Positions 1 to 5,502 of a stretch of DNA of 5,502 nt are shown here, in pieces (the stretch's first letter is position 1; each line of letters opens with the position of its first letter). This DNA comes from Fidelibacterota bacterium (GTDB taxonomy: Bacteria; Fidelibacterota; UBA2242; B5-G15), in the NCBI GenBank assembly GCA_003645825.1, contig QNCQ01000141.1, forward strand, positions 1 to 5,502. The letters run 5' to 3'. The notes beneath the pieces are model-generated. The model worked only from the letters and a program-made list of their open reading frames with translations, was not told the origin of the DNA and searched no databases. A program made the translations under genes and the position numbers.

Positions 1-879
1 AATAACAGGCAGTAAATTTGTTGTAATAGGTTCTGGCCCTCCAGCGTACAAAGATAAGTATTGAAATGGATAAGACTTTAAAAAATCCAGCTCAGACGTT
101 TTATATTCAATCCCTCCTTCGAATTTATTACTCCCTGATCTCGTTGTAATATTCACTACCCCGGATTGTGCCTGTCCATACTCTGCATTAAACGCACCTG
201 TTATTAACTCAATCCCTTCTATATCATTGATGTTCAAATCAAGAACATCCCGGCCACCATATATCGGGTGTGTAACAGGCATTCCATCAACCATAAATAA
301 TATCTCACCACCTCTTCCCCCACGTATATGAATATTTTTCAGACTCTCATCCCTTACCTGTAGCTGTGTACCATCGGATAATCTTAATGCCTGAGGTTTC
401 ATATCGACAATCGCTGCTCCCTGAACAGTAAAAAAATCTGTAGTCTTTTCAAAACCAGGTATCTTTTCCATCTCAGCTCTGGTAGAAGTAACCCTGGTAG
501 AAGTAATATCCTTTTGCACAATTCTATTTTCGGCCATAACAACTATTTCACGCATTCTAACACCAGAAGGAGTAAGTTCAAAATTAACCTGAGTAGTAAG
601 GTCAGGCATAACTTTCACTTGTTTCACAACCATCTTTGCATAACCAATATAGGAAGCTTCAACTTCATAAGTTCCTATAGGAACTTGAATAATGTAATAC
701 CGCCCCTTTTCATCAGTTGCAGCTCCCAGTGTAGTACCCCGAACAATGACATTTACACCAACAAGAGGCTTCCCCGTTTTCTTATCAGTTACAACTCCAG
801 CAATCTTGCCAGTATTTCCAGCTTTTAAAATAACCACAGCTAAAAACAATACTGTCAGGCAAAGAACATACCTTTTCAT
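1..879 (-). CDS. TonB-dependent receptor with N-terminal carboxypeptidase-regulatory-like domain (partial, 3' end outside window)
   Basis: Outer-membrane TonB-dependent transporter, expected to import a ligand using TonB-transduced energy. Only the first 293 residues are present; the frame is open to the window edge and the beta-barrel lies outside. Residues 1-20 form a signal peptide (MKRYVLCLTVLFLAVVILKA, probable cleavage after KA). Residues 24-103 are a carboxypeptidase-regulatory-like (CNA-B type) beta-sandwich: GKIAGVVTDKKTGKPLVGVNV, then GTTLGAATDEKGRYYI and VPIGTYEVEASYIGY. Residues about 140-248 are the plug: HIRGGRGGEILFMVDGMPV, then IEGIELITGAFNAEYG and SGVVNITTRSG. This pairing is usual for SusC/Oar-like receptors of the FCB group. 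The ATG at 877-879 is preceded by a weak GTAGGT ribosome site with a 5-nt spacer. It lies 25 bp after the lipoprotein gene stop with no terminator between, so it is probably co-transcribed. No SusD-like partner is visible. A five-residue duplication (ITSTR VTSTR, residues 125-134) sits in the linker before the plug. Family call is firm; ligand unknown. Confidence 0.93.
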   Translation of the reverse strand, partial: MKRYVLCLTVLFLAVVILKAGNTGKIAGVVTDKKTGKPLVGVNVIVRGTTLGAATDEKGRYYIIQVPIGTYEVEASYIGYAKMVVKQVKVMPDLTTQVNFELTPSGVRMREIVVMAENRIVQKDITSTRVTSTRAEMEKIPGFEKTTDFFTVQGAAIVDMKPQALRLSDGTQLQVRDESLKNIHIRGGRGGEILFMVDGMPVTHPIYGGRDVLDLNINDIEGIELITGAFNAEYGQAQSGVVNITTRSGSNKFEGGIEYKTSELDFLKSYPFQYLSLYAGGPEPITTNLLPVI

Positions 880-904
880 ATTATACCTACCCATCTTTTC
901 AAAA

Positions 905-2380
905 TTACTTTCGTTCATAGCCAAGGCTACGAAGTATTTCTCCACCCATTCTAATCGCGTCTTCTTCTTTTATAAAAAATATTGGAAATCCCAGCACCAC
1001 TGCGTCAAAAACCGTACCGTAATATCTTAAACCGCATGGATATCCTCTGTGAGTTGGTATTCCTGTATAGTCATTATTTCTATACCTGTATAAAACATCA
1101 GTAAAACCAGCCGCTTCAGGTATAACATTAACATACATTAAACCAATTGTGGGAACACTTGTAAGGTAGGATTCTGACAACTTAACAGAATCCACAAAAA
1201 TATCAGAGAAATTAAGGGTATCTGAAACATATGCACCGTTAAAATCAGGAATAGGAGCAGATTCATCTGCCTTTTTTATGTGCAAATAATCATGTATGAA
1301 TGTTCCCTCATCAAAAGCTTTAGGAAACGGTTCATCCACCGCAAACGATTTCAGAATTCTCCAGCCACTCATTATAAAATCACCACCGACATTCATATAA
1401 TCCATAATATCCTCTATATGTTCAGGCAGCTTATGGACATCTTTCTCATACGTGTAATAATTATCAGCATGCCAGATAAGTAATTTGAATTTCCCTATAA
1501 AATCTTTCGGTGGCATACCACTTTTTTTATAATCCCACATGGTATCTGGTTTAAAAACCTTATAGTAAAAACTATCAACATCAGCATCTTTATAATGCAT
1601 ACCTGTTGGGAATTTACTTTCATCGGTCTCATCAACTATTAAAATATCCCTTTCCCATGTTGGCCTTATGAGTATCACATGAATAGAATCACCAACCGGA
1701 TCTACGAGGTTAGTATTATCTCTTGATGTAACTTTTAATTTGTGTTTACCATCCAGTGGATTAAAGAATTCAGGCCCTATCAGTACGGTCGTATCCGAAG
1801 TCCAATGCCACTCACTGCTATCGACTGCCCAGGCATATTCAACGACTTCTCCATCTTTATCTTTTGCTGTAAAAGACAATCTTATTCCCTGCCACCAATC
1901 CGTAACACCATCAATAACAAAAAACTTTTGATTTTCCTTTTCTGGAAAAACTATTTCAGTTTCAGGATAAATAGTTTGCACAGTATAGAAAACTCTCTCA
2001 GCAGGGCTTGGATCAACATCTCCCATATTATCGACCGCTCTAACCTGGAATCTCTGGCGATTAAGCTTATCACTCGACTCAAACGGAATAGTAACACTCG
2101 TCTCTTCAGTTCTGACCCAATCATGTATCACTGAATCACCTGCAAAAATATGGCGAGTTATGTATCTATATTCATAAGCCTCTATAAAGCCGTCATCGTC
2201 CTCACCATCCCAGTGCAATGTAACCAAAGCAAATAAAGTATCGCCTTCCACAGGAATATTTGCAAGTGTAGTATTTGGCGGTTTATTAGGGGAAGGCTTG
2301 GACAGTTCCCTCTCACAGCTTATAAAGAGTGCTACTACAATCACTACAAGAAATATTACTACAAAAAGTCCCTTGTTCAT
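905..2380 (-). CDS. Outer-membrane lipoprotein with two Fn3/Ig-like domains and a C-terminal amidotransferase-like (flavodoxin-type) fold
   Basis: A 491-residue exported lipoprotein of unassigned function. Residues 1-22 are a lipoprotein signal ending in ALFISC; Cys22 is the predicted lipidated residue, with an unusual Phe at -3 of the lipobox. A Pro/Asn/Lys-rich linker (about 24-36) leads to two beta-sandwich domains: about 37-136 (VTLHWDGEDDDGFIEAYEYRY ending RFQVRAVDNMGDVDPSPA) and about 138-238 (LSFTAKDKDGEVVEYAWAVD ending LKVTSRDNTNLVDP). Both carry the W/A-x-D-x-DG and RAVDN-like motifs of Fn3-type repeats. Residues about 243-489 look alpha/beta: RDILIVDE, GKFKLLIWHADNYY, IMDYMNVGGDFIMSGWRIL and a late VVLGFPIFFI...GGEILRSLGY. 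This pattern resembles class I glutamine amidotransferase-like domains in secreted FCB proteins, but no nucleophile Cys is seen (the only mature Cys besides Cys22 is Cys449), so a structural or binding role is likelier than catalysis. That fold call is inference. The ATG is preceded by GGTGAT with a 5-nt spacer and lies 18 bp after the previous stop. Confidence 0.88.
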   Translation of the reverse strand: MNKGLFVVIFLVVIVVALFISCERELSKPSPNKPPNTTLANIPVEGDTLFALVTLHWDGEDDDGFIEAYEYRYITRHIFAGDSVIHDWVRTEETSVTIPFESSDKLNRQRFQVRAVDNMGDVDPSPAERVFYTVQTIYPETEIVFPEKENQKFFVIDGVTDWWQGIRLSFTAKDKDGEVVEYAWAVDSSEWHWTSDTTVLIGPEFFNPLDGKHKLKVTSRDNTNLVDPVGDSIHVILIRPTWERDILIVDETDESKFPTGMHYKDADVDSFYYKVFKPDTMWDYKKSGMPPKDFIGKFKLLIWHADNYYTYEKDVHKLPEHIEDIMDYMNVGGDFIMSGWRILKSFAVDEPFPKAFDEGTFIHDYLHIKKADESAPIPDFNGAYVSDTLNFSDIFVDSVKLSESYLTSVPTIGLMYVNVIPEAAGFTDVLYRYRNNDYTGIPTHRGYPCGLRYYGTVFDAVVLGFPIFFIKEEDAIRMGGEILRSLGYERK

Positions 2381-2398
2381 ATCACATCACCGATTTTT

Positions 2399-2998
2399 TT
2401 ATCTATAATTTATCTCTTTGACATTTATTACCGGTTTGAAAATATAAGTATCCCTGTATCGAACCAAAGACTGAAGGGGTTTAATTTCCAGAACAACCTC
2501 TGTTGTCTCATGTTCAAATACTTCAAACTCAGTCTGGATATCCATATACAAATCAACATCTCCTTCATTAATTACATCAATCTGAATATAACCAGATAGC
2601 CTGAGCACTGTTGGATTCAGTCCAAACTGAATCCTATCATATTTAACAGGAGGAACGTAAGATTCAAAGATTTTATGGTTTTCGTAACCACCACCATCGC
2701 AAAGTTTTATAATATTATAAACTATCTCCTCCTGCTTGTAACTTAAAAGAGTTCTATAAAGGAAGGAATACACAGTATCATGATACACTTTTCCCTGGAA
2801 AATCTTTACCCCTAAACTATCATCATTTGACACAACAAACCGTTTCGATGCAATGGTAACAACAGTATCTGCAGGATCAGAAGATAACACAACTCTCAAT
2901 ATACCAGGGTCAGGCGATTCGTACATAGAGTTATCACATGTTATAACAAAGAAAGCAACAAACCCTAAAAGTAACAACTTTCTAAATTCCACAATCAT
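2399..2998 (-). CDS. Small lipoprotein of unknown family
   Basis: A 199-residue predicted lipoprotein that I do not recognise. The N-terminus has a short basic region (EFRK), a hydrophobic stretch (LLLLGFVAFFVIT) and Cys21, giving a lipobox VITC; Thr at -1 is uncommon but tolerated. After a short linker (DNSMYESPDPG) the mature part is beta-rich by eye: GILRVVLSSDPADTVVTI, then RFVVSNDDSLGVKIFQGKVYHDTVYSFLY, and later YIQIDVINEGDVDLYMDIQTEF and TEVVLEIKPLQSLV. This suggests one or two beta-sandwich domains and no enzyme motif. Start choice: ATG at 2996-2998 has only a weak GTGG about 6 nt upstream. A GTG at 2990-2992 sits 8 nt after GGTGGA and is a real alternative, shortening the protein by two residues. 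A TTG at 3008-3010 is open but has no ribosome site. It lies between a surface protein and a larger lipoprotein, 18 bp before the latter, so it is probably a component of the same envelope assembly. Confidence 0.82.
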   Translation of the reverse strand: MIVEFRKLLLLGFVAFFVITCDNSMYESPDPGILRVVLSSDPADTVVTIASKRFVVSNDDSLGVKIFQGKVYHDTVYSFLYRTLLSYKQEEIVYNIIKLCDGGGYENHKIFESYVPPVKYDRIQFGLNPTVLRLSGYIQIDVINEGDVDLYMDIQTEFEVFEHETTEVVLEIKPLQSLVRYRDTYIFKPVINVKEINYR

Positions 2999-3019
2999 AA
3001 TCCACCACAAGTTAACAAT

Positions 3020-3055
3020 TCGGGGGCATCAGGATCTAAATCCTGATGCCCCCGA
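3020..3055. repeat. Perfect 15-16 bp inverted repeat (hairpin) between genes 1 and 2 of the cluster
   Basis: Arms at 3021-3035 (CGGGGGCATCAGGAT) and 3040-3054 are exact reverse complements around a 4-nt loop (CTAA on the plus strand); the pair 3020/3055 extends the stem to 16 bp. The stem is GC-rich in AT-rich surroundings. In the transcribed (minus) direction it starts 16 nt after the stop of the LamG gene and ends 21 nt before the next ATG. It is followed by AATTGTTAACTTG rather than a run of U, so it is not a textbook intrinsic terminator. It could be a partial terminator, an mRNA 3'-end stabiliser that favours the upstream gene, or one copy of a dispersed palindromic repeat. The structure is certain; the role is not. 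Confidence 0.9.
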
Positions 3056-3071
3056 TTACTGATTTTTATCA

Positions 3072-5138
3072 TTACCTCACAAAAACCATCTTCATTGTTC
3101 TATCAAAATTATCCGCCTTCAACCTATAGAAATATATACCACTCGGAACAAGGTTACCTAATTCATCCTTACCATCCCATAATTTCGAATACTTACCCGC
3201 AGGCATATTTTCATTCACCAGAGTTCTAATTTTTCTTCCCAGCACATCATAGATTGACAGCTCAACATGAGAACGTCTTGGTACCTCAAATCTGATGCTA
3301 GTATTGGGGTTAAATGGATTAGGATAATTTTGATGTAACCTGTATCCACGAACAGCTGCAACATCATTTTCATCTACAGAAGTAATTATTCCAGCTGCCG
3401 GATAATTGTATATTTTTATATCATCAAAGTATCCACAGAAATAAGGTGGATAATCCCCATACGCAGCTTTACCTATTCTAAGAGGTCTCGCAGCATTAAG
3501 AACAGGTGTATCGAACCCCACAACTTCCTTAAACAAAACATTCCCACTTAGATCGCTAATTTGAAATCCAGCATAGTAATTGCACGTATCGCCCTCCTCA
3601 GCCTTCTGGACTTCGTATATCACATGATACCACTGGGTCGTATCAATTTCAACATCGGAGCTAATACTAACACTCCCATCCGAAATAGCCTGCAGATGAT
3701 GAGCATCGTCAAACCGAATCTGATAGGTATTTTCCCACCAAGTACCGTCATTTGCCGGTCTATTAAGAATTCTACAATAATTTCTGATGGAATCAGCTTT
3801 AAACCAGAAGTCTACACAAAATTCTTCATTGGTTAGAAACGGAGAATCAACTTCCAGGTAACTTGAATCACCTTCAAGATAGACCGAATAACTACCAACA
3901 GCAGCTTTTGTCGAATACTTTGGACTACCTACTGGGGTAACGGGACACCCATAGGCAGAATTGTCAACAAAATTTCCGCTTCCCTCTTCAAATGTCAAAT
4001 CCAGCACCTGGGTATTAGGTGAGTATACACCAAAAGTATAATAAACTGAATCTGTTTCAGCATTCTGAGGTTGAGTATAAGAAAGACCATTGCTATCAGT
4101 AGCTTTCACATAGTAATTAACCACTGTCCCAAGCGGCTGCGCAGGTATTACTCCAGCCATTGAATCACCATCCACAACTGTCATATCAACTGTATTCCAC
4201 CCGCTACCAGCATTATAGTATATTTGAGCACTCTGAACTGTTGAAGATTCAAATAATGTAAATATTCTCGCCCCAACATGATACTCTGTAACATCAACAG
4301 TCTGATTAGGAAGTTCCGTCACTCCCGTTATGATAGGAGGAATAGGGAATTCCCTTACTACATTACTTATTCTAATCTCATCAACAAACCCATCGAGGAA
4401 CGAATCTTCCCCACCACCTGCATAACCTATGTGAAGAGGTTGATTTGTAGTAATCGGGGTGGGATCAGCAGCACCAAAAGAAAGATAATCAGCGGTACTA
4501 AATGCTACGAGTTCTCGATTTGCATTATGAACTATTGTCAAAAGGAGGTGTCTGTTTGTATCTCTTATAAACGCCAAATGATACCACTGCCCTGGAACCA
4601 TAGTGTTATCAGGTGAGTTAGCCTGAGGCCACGCATCTTGAGATGCTGTGTGATAACCACAGCTAAAAAACCTCGATGAACCCCACATTTCTACAAAGTA
4701 ATTCGGTCGCCAGAATACTTCATCGCCAGTTTTAATAACCAACCTTGGCACCCATCTCCAGTCACTGGGCCCCTCTCCAAACGTAAAAATATTAATCCAA
4801 CCTTCAATTGTCCAGTCACCAGTCAAATCCAAGCTTGAAGTATCTGGAACAATAACGTAAGCAGAATCAGACTTAGAATCATTATCAATTCTCAAACACT
4901 GGCCTAGCCCGGAAACCACGTTAGGCAGAAAATAGAAATTACTTTCATCTCCAACAAACTGACCATCAGCTGTACTGTCAGATTCATTACTAAGATTACC
5001 TTCAAAATGCATAAGCAAAACGGTATGCTCATCGACTTCGTAGGGTCCCCCAACCTGCTCAGTTTGAGCAAAGAGGAAACAACTCAAAAGAACACCCAAA
5101 CCAAGGAGTTTTAGTAAATTGGTAACTCCCAACTTCAT
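3072..5138 (-). CDS. Secreted two-LamG-domain surface protein with T9SS type A sorting domain
   Basis: A 688-residue exported protein predicted to bind a ligand such as a glycan or another cell-surface polymer. Residues 1-24 are a signal peptide (MKLGVTNLLKLLGLGVLLSC then FLFA), probably cut before Gln25; an LLSC at 17-20 leaves a lipoprotein reading possible but less likely. Residues about 30-262 form a first LamG/ConA-like domain (TVLLMHFEGNLSN, LDLTGDWTIEGWIN, PGQWYHLAFIRD, DGFVDEIRISN). Residues about 266-372 are an Ig/Fn3-like spacer (VVNYYVKATDSNG). Residues about 373-580 are a second LamG-like domain (LDLTFEEGSG, FCVDFWFKAD, TTQWYHVIYEV, GYFDDIKIYN). Residues 587-688 are the T9SS sorting domain, with NYPNPFNP at 604-611, IYDVLGRKIRTLVN and the terminal GIYFYRLKAD...KMVFVR. 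T9SS would export it and usually anchor it at the surface. The ATG at 5136-5138 was chosen because a perfect AGGAGGT lies 6 nt upstream and the signal peptide starts there; a longer frame back to 5288 would contain the promoter. First gene of the cluster; no catalytic motif seen. Confidence 0.93.
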   Translation of the reverse strand: MKLGVTNLLKLLGLGVLLSCFLFAQTEQVGGPYEVDEHTVLLMHFEGNLSNESDSTADGQFVGDESNFYFLPNVVSGLGQCLRIDNDSKSDSAYVIVPDTSSLDLTGDWTIEGWINIFTFGEGPSDWRWVPRLVIKTGDEVFWRPNYFVEMWGSSRFFSCGYHTASQDAWPQANSPDNTMVPGQWYHLAFIRDTNRHLLLTIVHNANRELVAFSTADYLSFGAADPTPITTNQPLHIGYAGGGEDSFLDGFVDEIRISNVVREFPIPPIITGVTELPNQTVDVTEYHVGARIFTLFESSTVQSAQIYYNAGSGWNTVDMTVVDGDSMAGVIPAQPLGTVVNYYVKATDSNGLSYTQPQNAETDSVYYTFGVYSPNTQVLDLTFEEGSGNFVDNSAYGCPVTPVGSPKYSTKAAVGSYSVYLEGDSSYLEVDSPFLTNEEFCVDFWFKADSIRNYCRILNRPANDGTWWENTYQIRFDDAHHLQAISDGSVSISSDVEIDTTQWYHVIYEVQKAEEGDTCNYYAGFQISDLSGNVLFKEVVGFDTPVLNAARPLRIGKAAYGDYPPYFCGYFDDIKIYNYPAAGIITSVDENDVAAVRGYRLHQNYPNPFNPNTSIRFEVPRRSHVELSIYDVLGRKIRTLVNENMPAGKYSKLWDGKDELGNLVPSGIYFYRLKADNFDRTMKMVFVR

Positions 5139-5144
5139 AAGCTT

Positions 5145-5151
5145 ACCTCCT
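5145..5151 (-). promoter_or_regulatory. Strong Shine-Dalgarno site fixing the LamG gene start
   Basis: AGGAGGT on the minus strand with a 6-nt spacer (AAGCTT) to the ATG at 5138. It is a full match to the consensus and much stronger than the sites of the three downstream genes (GTGG/GGTGGA, GGTGAT, GTAGGT), which suggests the first gene is the most highly translated of the cluster. Confidence 0.9.
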
Positions 5152-5160
5152 TTCTTTTTT

Positions 5161-5179
5161 CGGAGCAGACACTGCTCCG
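5161..5179 (-). other. 5'-leader hairpin immediately upstream of the ribosome binding site
   Basis: Perfect 8-bp stem CGGAGCAG / CTGCTCCG with a 3-nt loop in the predicted leader of the LamG gene. Its 3' side is followed by AAAAAAG and then the AGGAGGT site, so it is not a terminator in the transcribed direction, and the other strand lacks a U run after the stem. The position, 9 nt before the ribosome site, fits a leader that protects the 5' end or keeps the A-rich ribosome landing region unpaired. The role is inferred. Confidence 0.7.
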
Positions 5180-5209
5180 CTTTCTCGCTAACATTTTCTT
5201 TTTTACGAG

Positions 5210-5241
5210 TATTGCAAACGATATCGCACACGTTTACAATA
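5210..5241. promoter_or_regulatory. Candidate repressor operator (inverted repeat over -10 and start point)
   Basis: Arms TATTGCAAACG (5210-5220) and CGTTTACAATA (5231-5241) are reverse complements except at one position (5215/5236), separated by 10 bp. Half-sites of the form TTGYAAACG with an inner CG resemble LacI/GalR-family operator halves, and half-site centres are about two helical turns apart. The spacer side also contains the 8-bp palindrome CGATATCG (5219-5226). The repeat overlaps the -10 hexamer and the expected transcription start, the classic place for repression. The regulator gene is not in the window, so the family assignment is inference. Confidence 0.68.
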
Positions 5242-5266
5242 TAACACCTGCATATAACTTTGTCAA
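5238..5266 (-). promoter_or_regulatory. Sigma-70-type promoter of the cluster
   Basis: On the minus strand the -35 hexamer TTGACA (5261-5266) is followed by a 17-bp spacer and the -10 hexamer TATATT (5238-5243). The -35 matches the consensus fully and the -10 matches five of six positions. Transcription should start near 5230-5232, giving a leader of about 93 nt. The -10 lies inside the inverted repeat at 5210-5241, so the promoter is probably strong but repressible. Some FCB members use a divergent -7/-33 promoter; here the classical bacterial form is seen. Confidence 0.78.
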
Positions 5267-5290
5267 TACTTTTATTGCCTTTCGACAAAG
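5258..5290. repeat. Spaced inverted repeat around the -35 region
   Basis: CTTTGTC (5258-5264) and GACAAAG (5284-5290) are exact 7-bp inverted arms 19 bp apart, with one arm covering most of the -35 hexamer. A second, overlapping dyad ATTGC (5274-5278) / GCAAT (5290-5294) is nearby. Either could be a binding site for a second regulator, but 7-bp arms in AT-rich DNA can arise by chance. Confidence 0.35.
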
Positions 5291-5502
5291 CAATGATAGT
5301 ATCAACAAATTTTATGTGAAAAATGGTATCGGGTAAGTCTCTCCAAAACTTTCTTGACTACCTCCCTTAATGACTCTGGAACTAGTTGCCATTAAAAACT
5401 AATTGTTTAGTATTTGTTTGATGATATGAAATGAAAGTAACCTCCGGATTTATCAATTGGTTAAAATACACTGTAAAACGTGGATAAACGGTGGTATAAC
5501 GG
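5291..5502. other. Upstream non-coding region with no recognisable gene
   Basis: AT-rich sequence upstream of the promoter. I see no convincing coding region, RNA gene or terminator. Plus-strand ATG frames stop within about 20 codons. One minus-strand frame is open from the window edge to a TAG at 5382-5384 (39 codons), which could be the tail of an upstream gene but has no recognisable content. The right end carries short 11-bp repeats, listed separately. Confidence 0.5.
5471..5502. repeat. Three approximate 11-bp direct repeats at the right edge
   Basis: CTGTAAAACG (5471-5480, 10 bp), TGGATAAACGG (5481-5491) and TGGTATAACGG (5492-5502) lie head to tail. The last two match at 9 of 11 positions and the array may continue past the edge. 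The 11-bp period is about one helical turn, and CTGTAAAACG resembles the TTGTAAACG half of the candidate operator, so this may be a cluster of regulator contacts. The evidence is short and weak. Confidence 0.4.

Noticed and set aside
514..828. Plus-strand open frame of 104 codons opposite the TonB receptor
   Set aside because: Antisense to a well-supported TonB receptor; low-complexity Asn/Ser/His-rich translation with no plausible ribosome site or domain.
1742..2134. Plus-strand open frame of 130 codons opposite the Fn3-like lipoprotein
   Set aside because: Shadow of the minus-strand gene, which has a clear signal peptide and domain motifs; the plus-strand translation resembles no protein.
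3020..3055. Reading the hairpin as a simple intrinsic terminator of the LamG gene
   Set aside because: No U run follows the stem on the minus strand (AATTGTTAACTTG), and on the plus strand the short T stretch begins about 7 nt after the stem with no plus-strand gene to end.
5161..5179. Reading the leader hairpin as a terminator or attenuator
   Set aside because: The stem is followed by A residues, not U, in the transcribed direction, and no leader peptide or competing stem was seen.
5382..5501. Minus-strand frame open from the right edge for 39 codons to a TAG, possible tail of an upstream gene
   Set aside because: Too short to distinguish from chance, no recognisable domain or sorting-domain end, and the region just downstream has no terminator. 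Kept only as a possibility.
1..5502. CRISPR array, tRNA, rRNA, insertion sequence or phage genes
   Set aside because: No regularly spaced repeats, tRNA-like cloverleaf, transposase motifs or terminal inverted repeats were seen on either strand.

Overview
The window is a single minus-strand gene cluster from a Gram-negative bacterium with an outer membrane and a type IX secretion system (T9SS). The best marker is the C-terminal domain of the gene at 3072-5138. It has the NYPNPFNP motif, an IYDVLGRKIRTLVN segment and a GIYFYRLKA...KMVFVR end, the type A (FlgD Ig-like) sorting signal of the Fibrobacterota-Chlorobiota-Bacteroidota (FCB) group. This NPFNP style is typical of lineages such as Calditrichota, KSB1, Marinimicrobia, Ignavibacteria and Cloacimonadota. 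The DNA is AT-rich by eye. I cannot name the species.

Layout in the direction of transcription (high to low coordinates). 5139-5502 is a non-coding leader and upstream region. It holds a near-consensus sigma-70 promoter (TTGACA, 17 bp, TATATT), an 11-bp-arm inverted repeat over the -10 and expected start point that looks like a repressor operator, and a hairpin just before a strong ribosome binding site. Then come four genes: (1) a secreted protein with two LamG-like domains and a T9SS sorting domain; (2) a small lipoprotein of unknown family; (3) a lipoprotein with two fibronectin/Ig-like domains and a C-terminal domain resembling a non-catalytic glutamine-amidotransferase-like fold; (4) the N-terminal 293 residues of a TonB-dependent receptor that runs off the left edge. 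Gaps after the first are 18 and 25 bp. The gap between genes 1 and 2 is 73 bp and contains a perfect 15-bp inverted repeat with no clear U tract, so downstream genes may be co-transcribed but at a different level.

Interpretation: every product carries an export signal and is predicted to act at the outer membrane or cell surface. A surface-displayed ConA-like binding protein, two lipoproteins and a TonB-dependent transporter under one apparently repressible promoter suggest a regulated capture-and-uptake system for a polymer or glycan. It is analogous in logic to a Sus/PUL locus, but no SusD-like protein or hydrolase is seen in the window. The substrate cannot be read from the sequence. The domain identifications of the first and last genes are solid; the joint function is inference.
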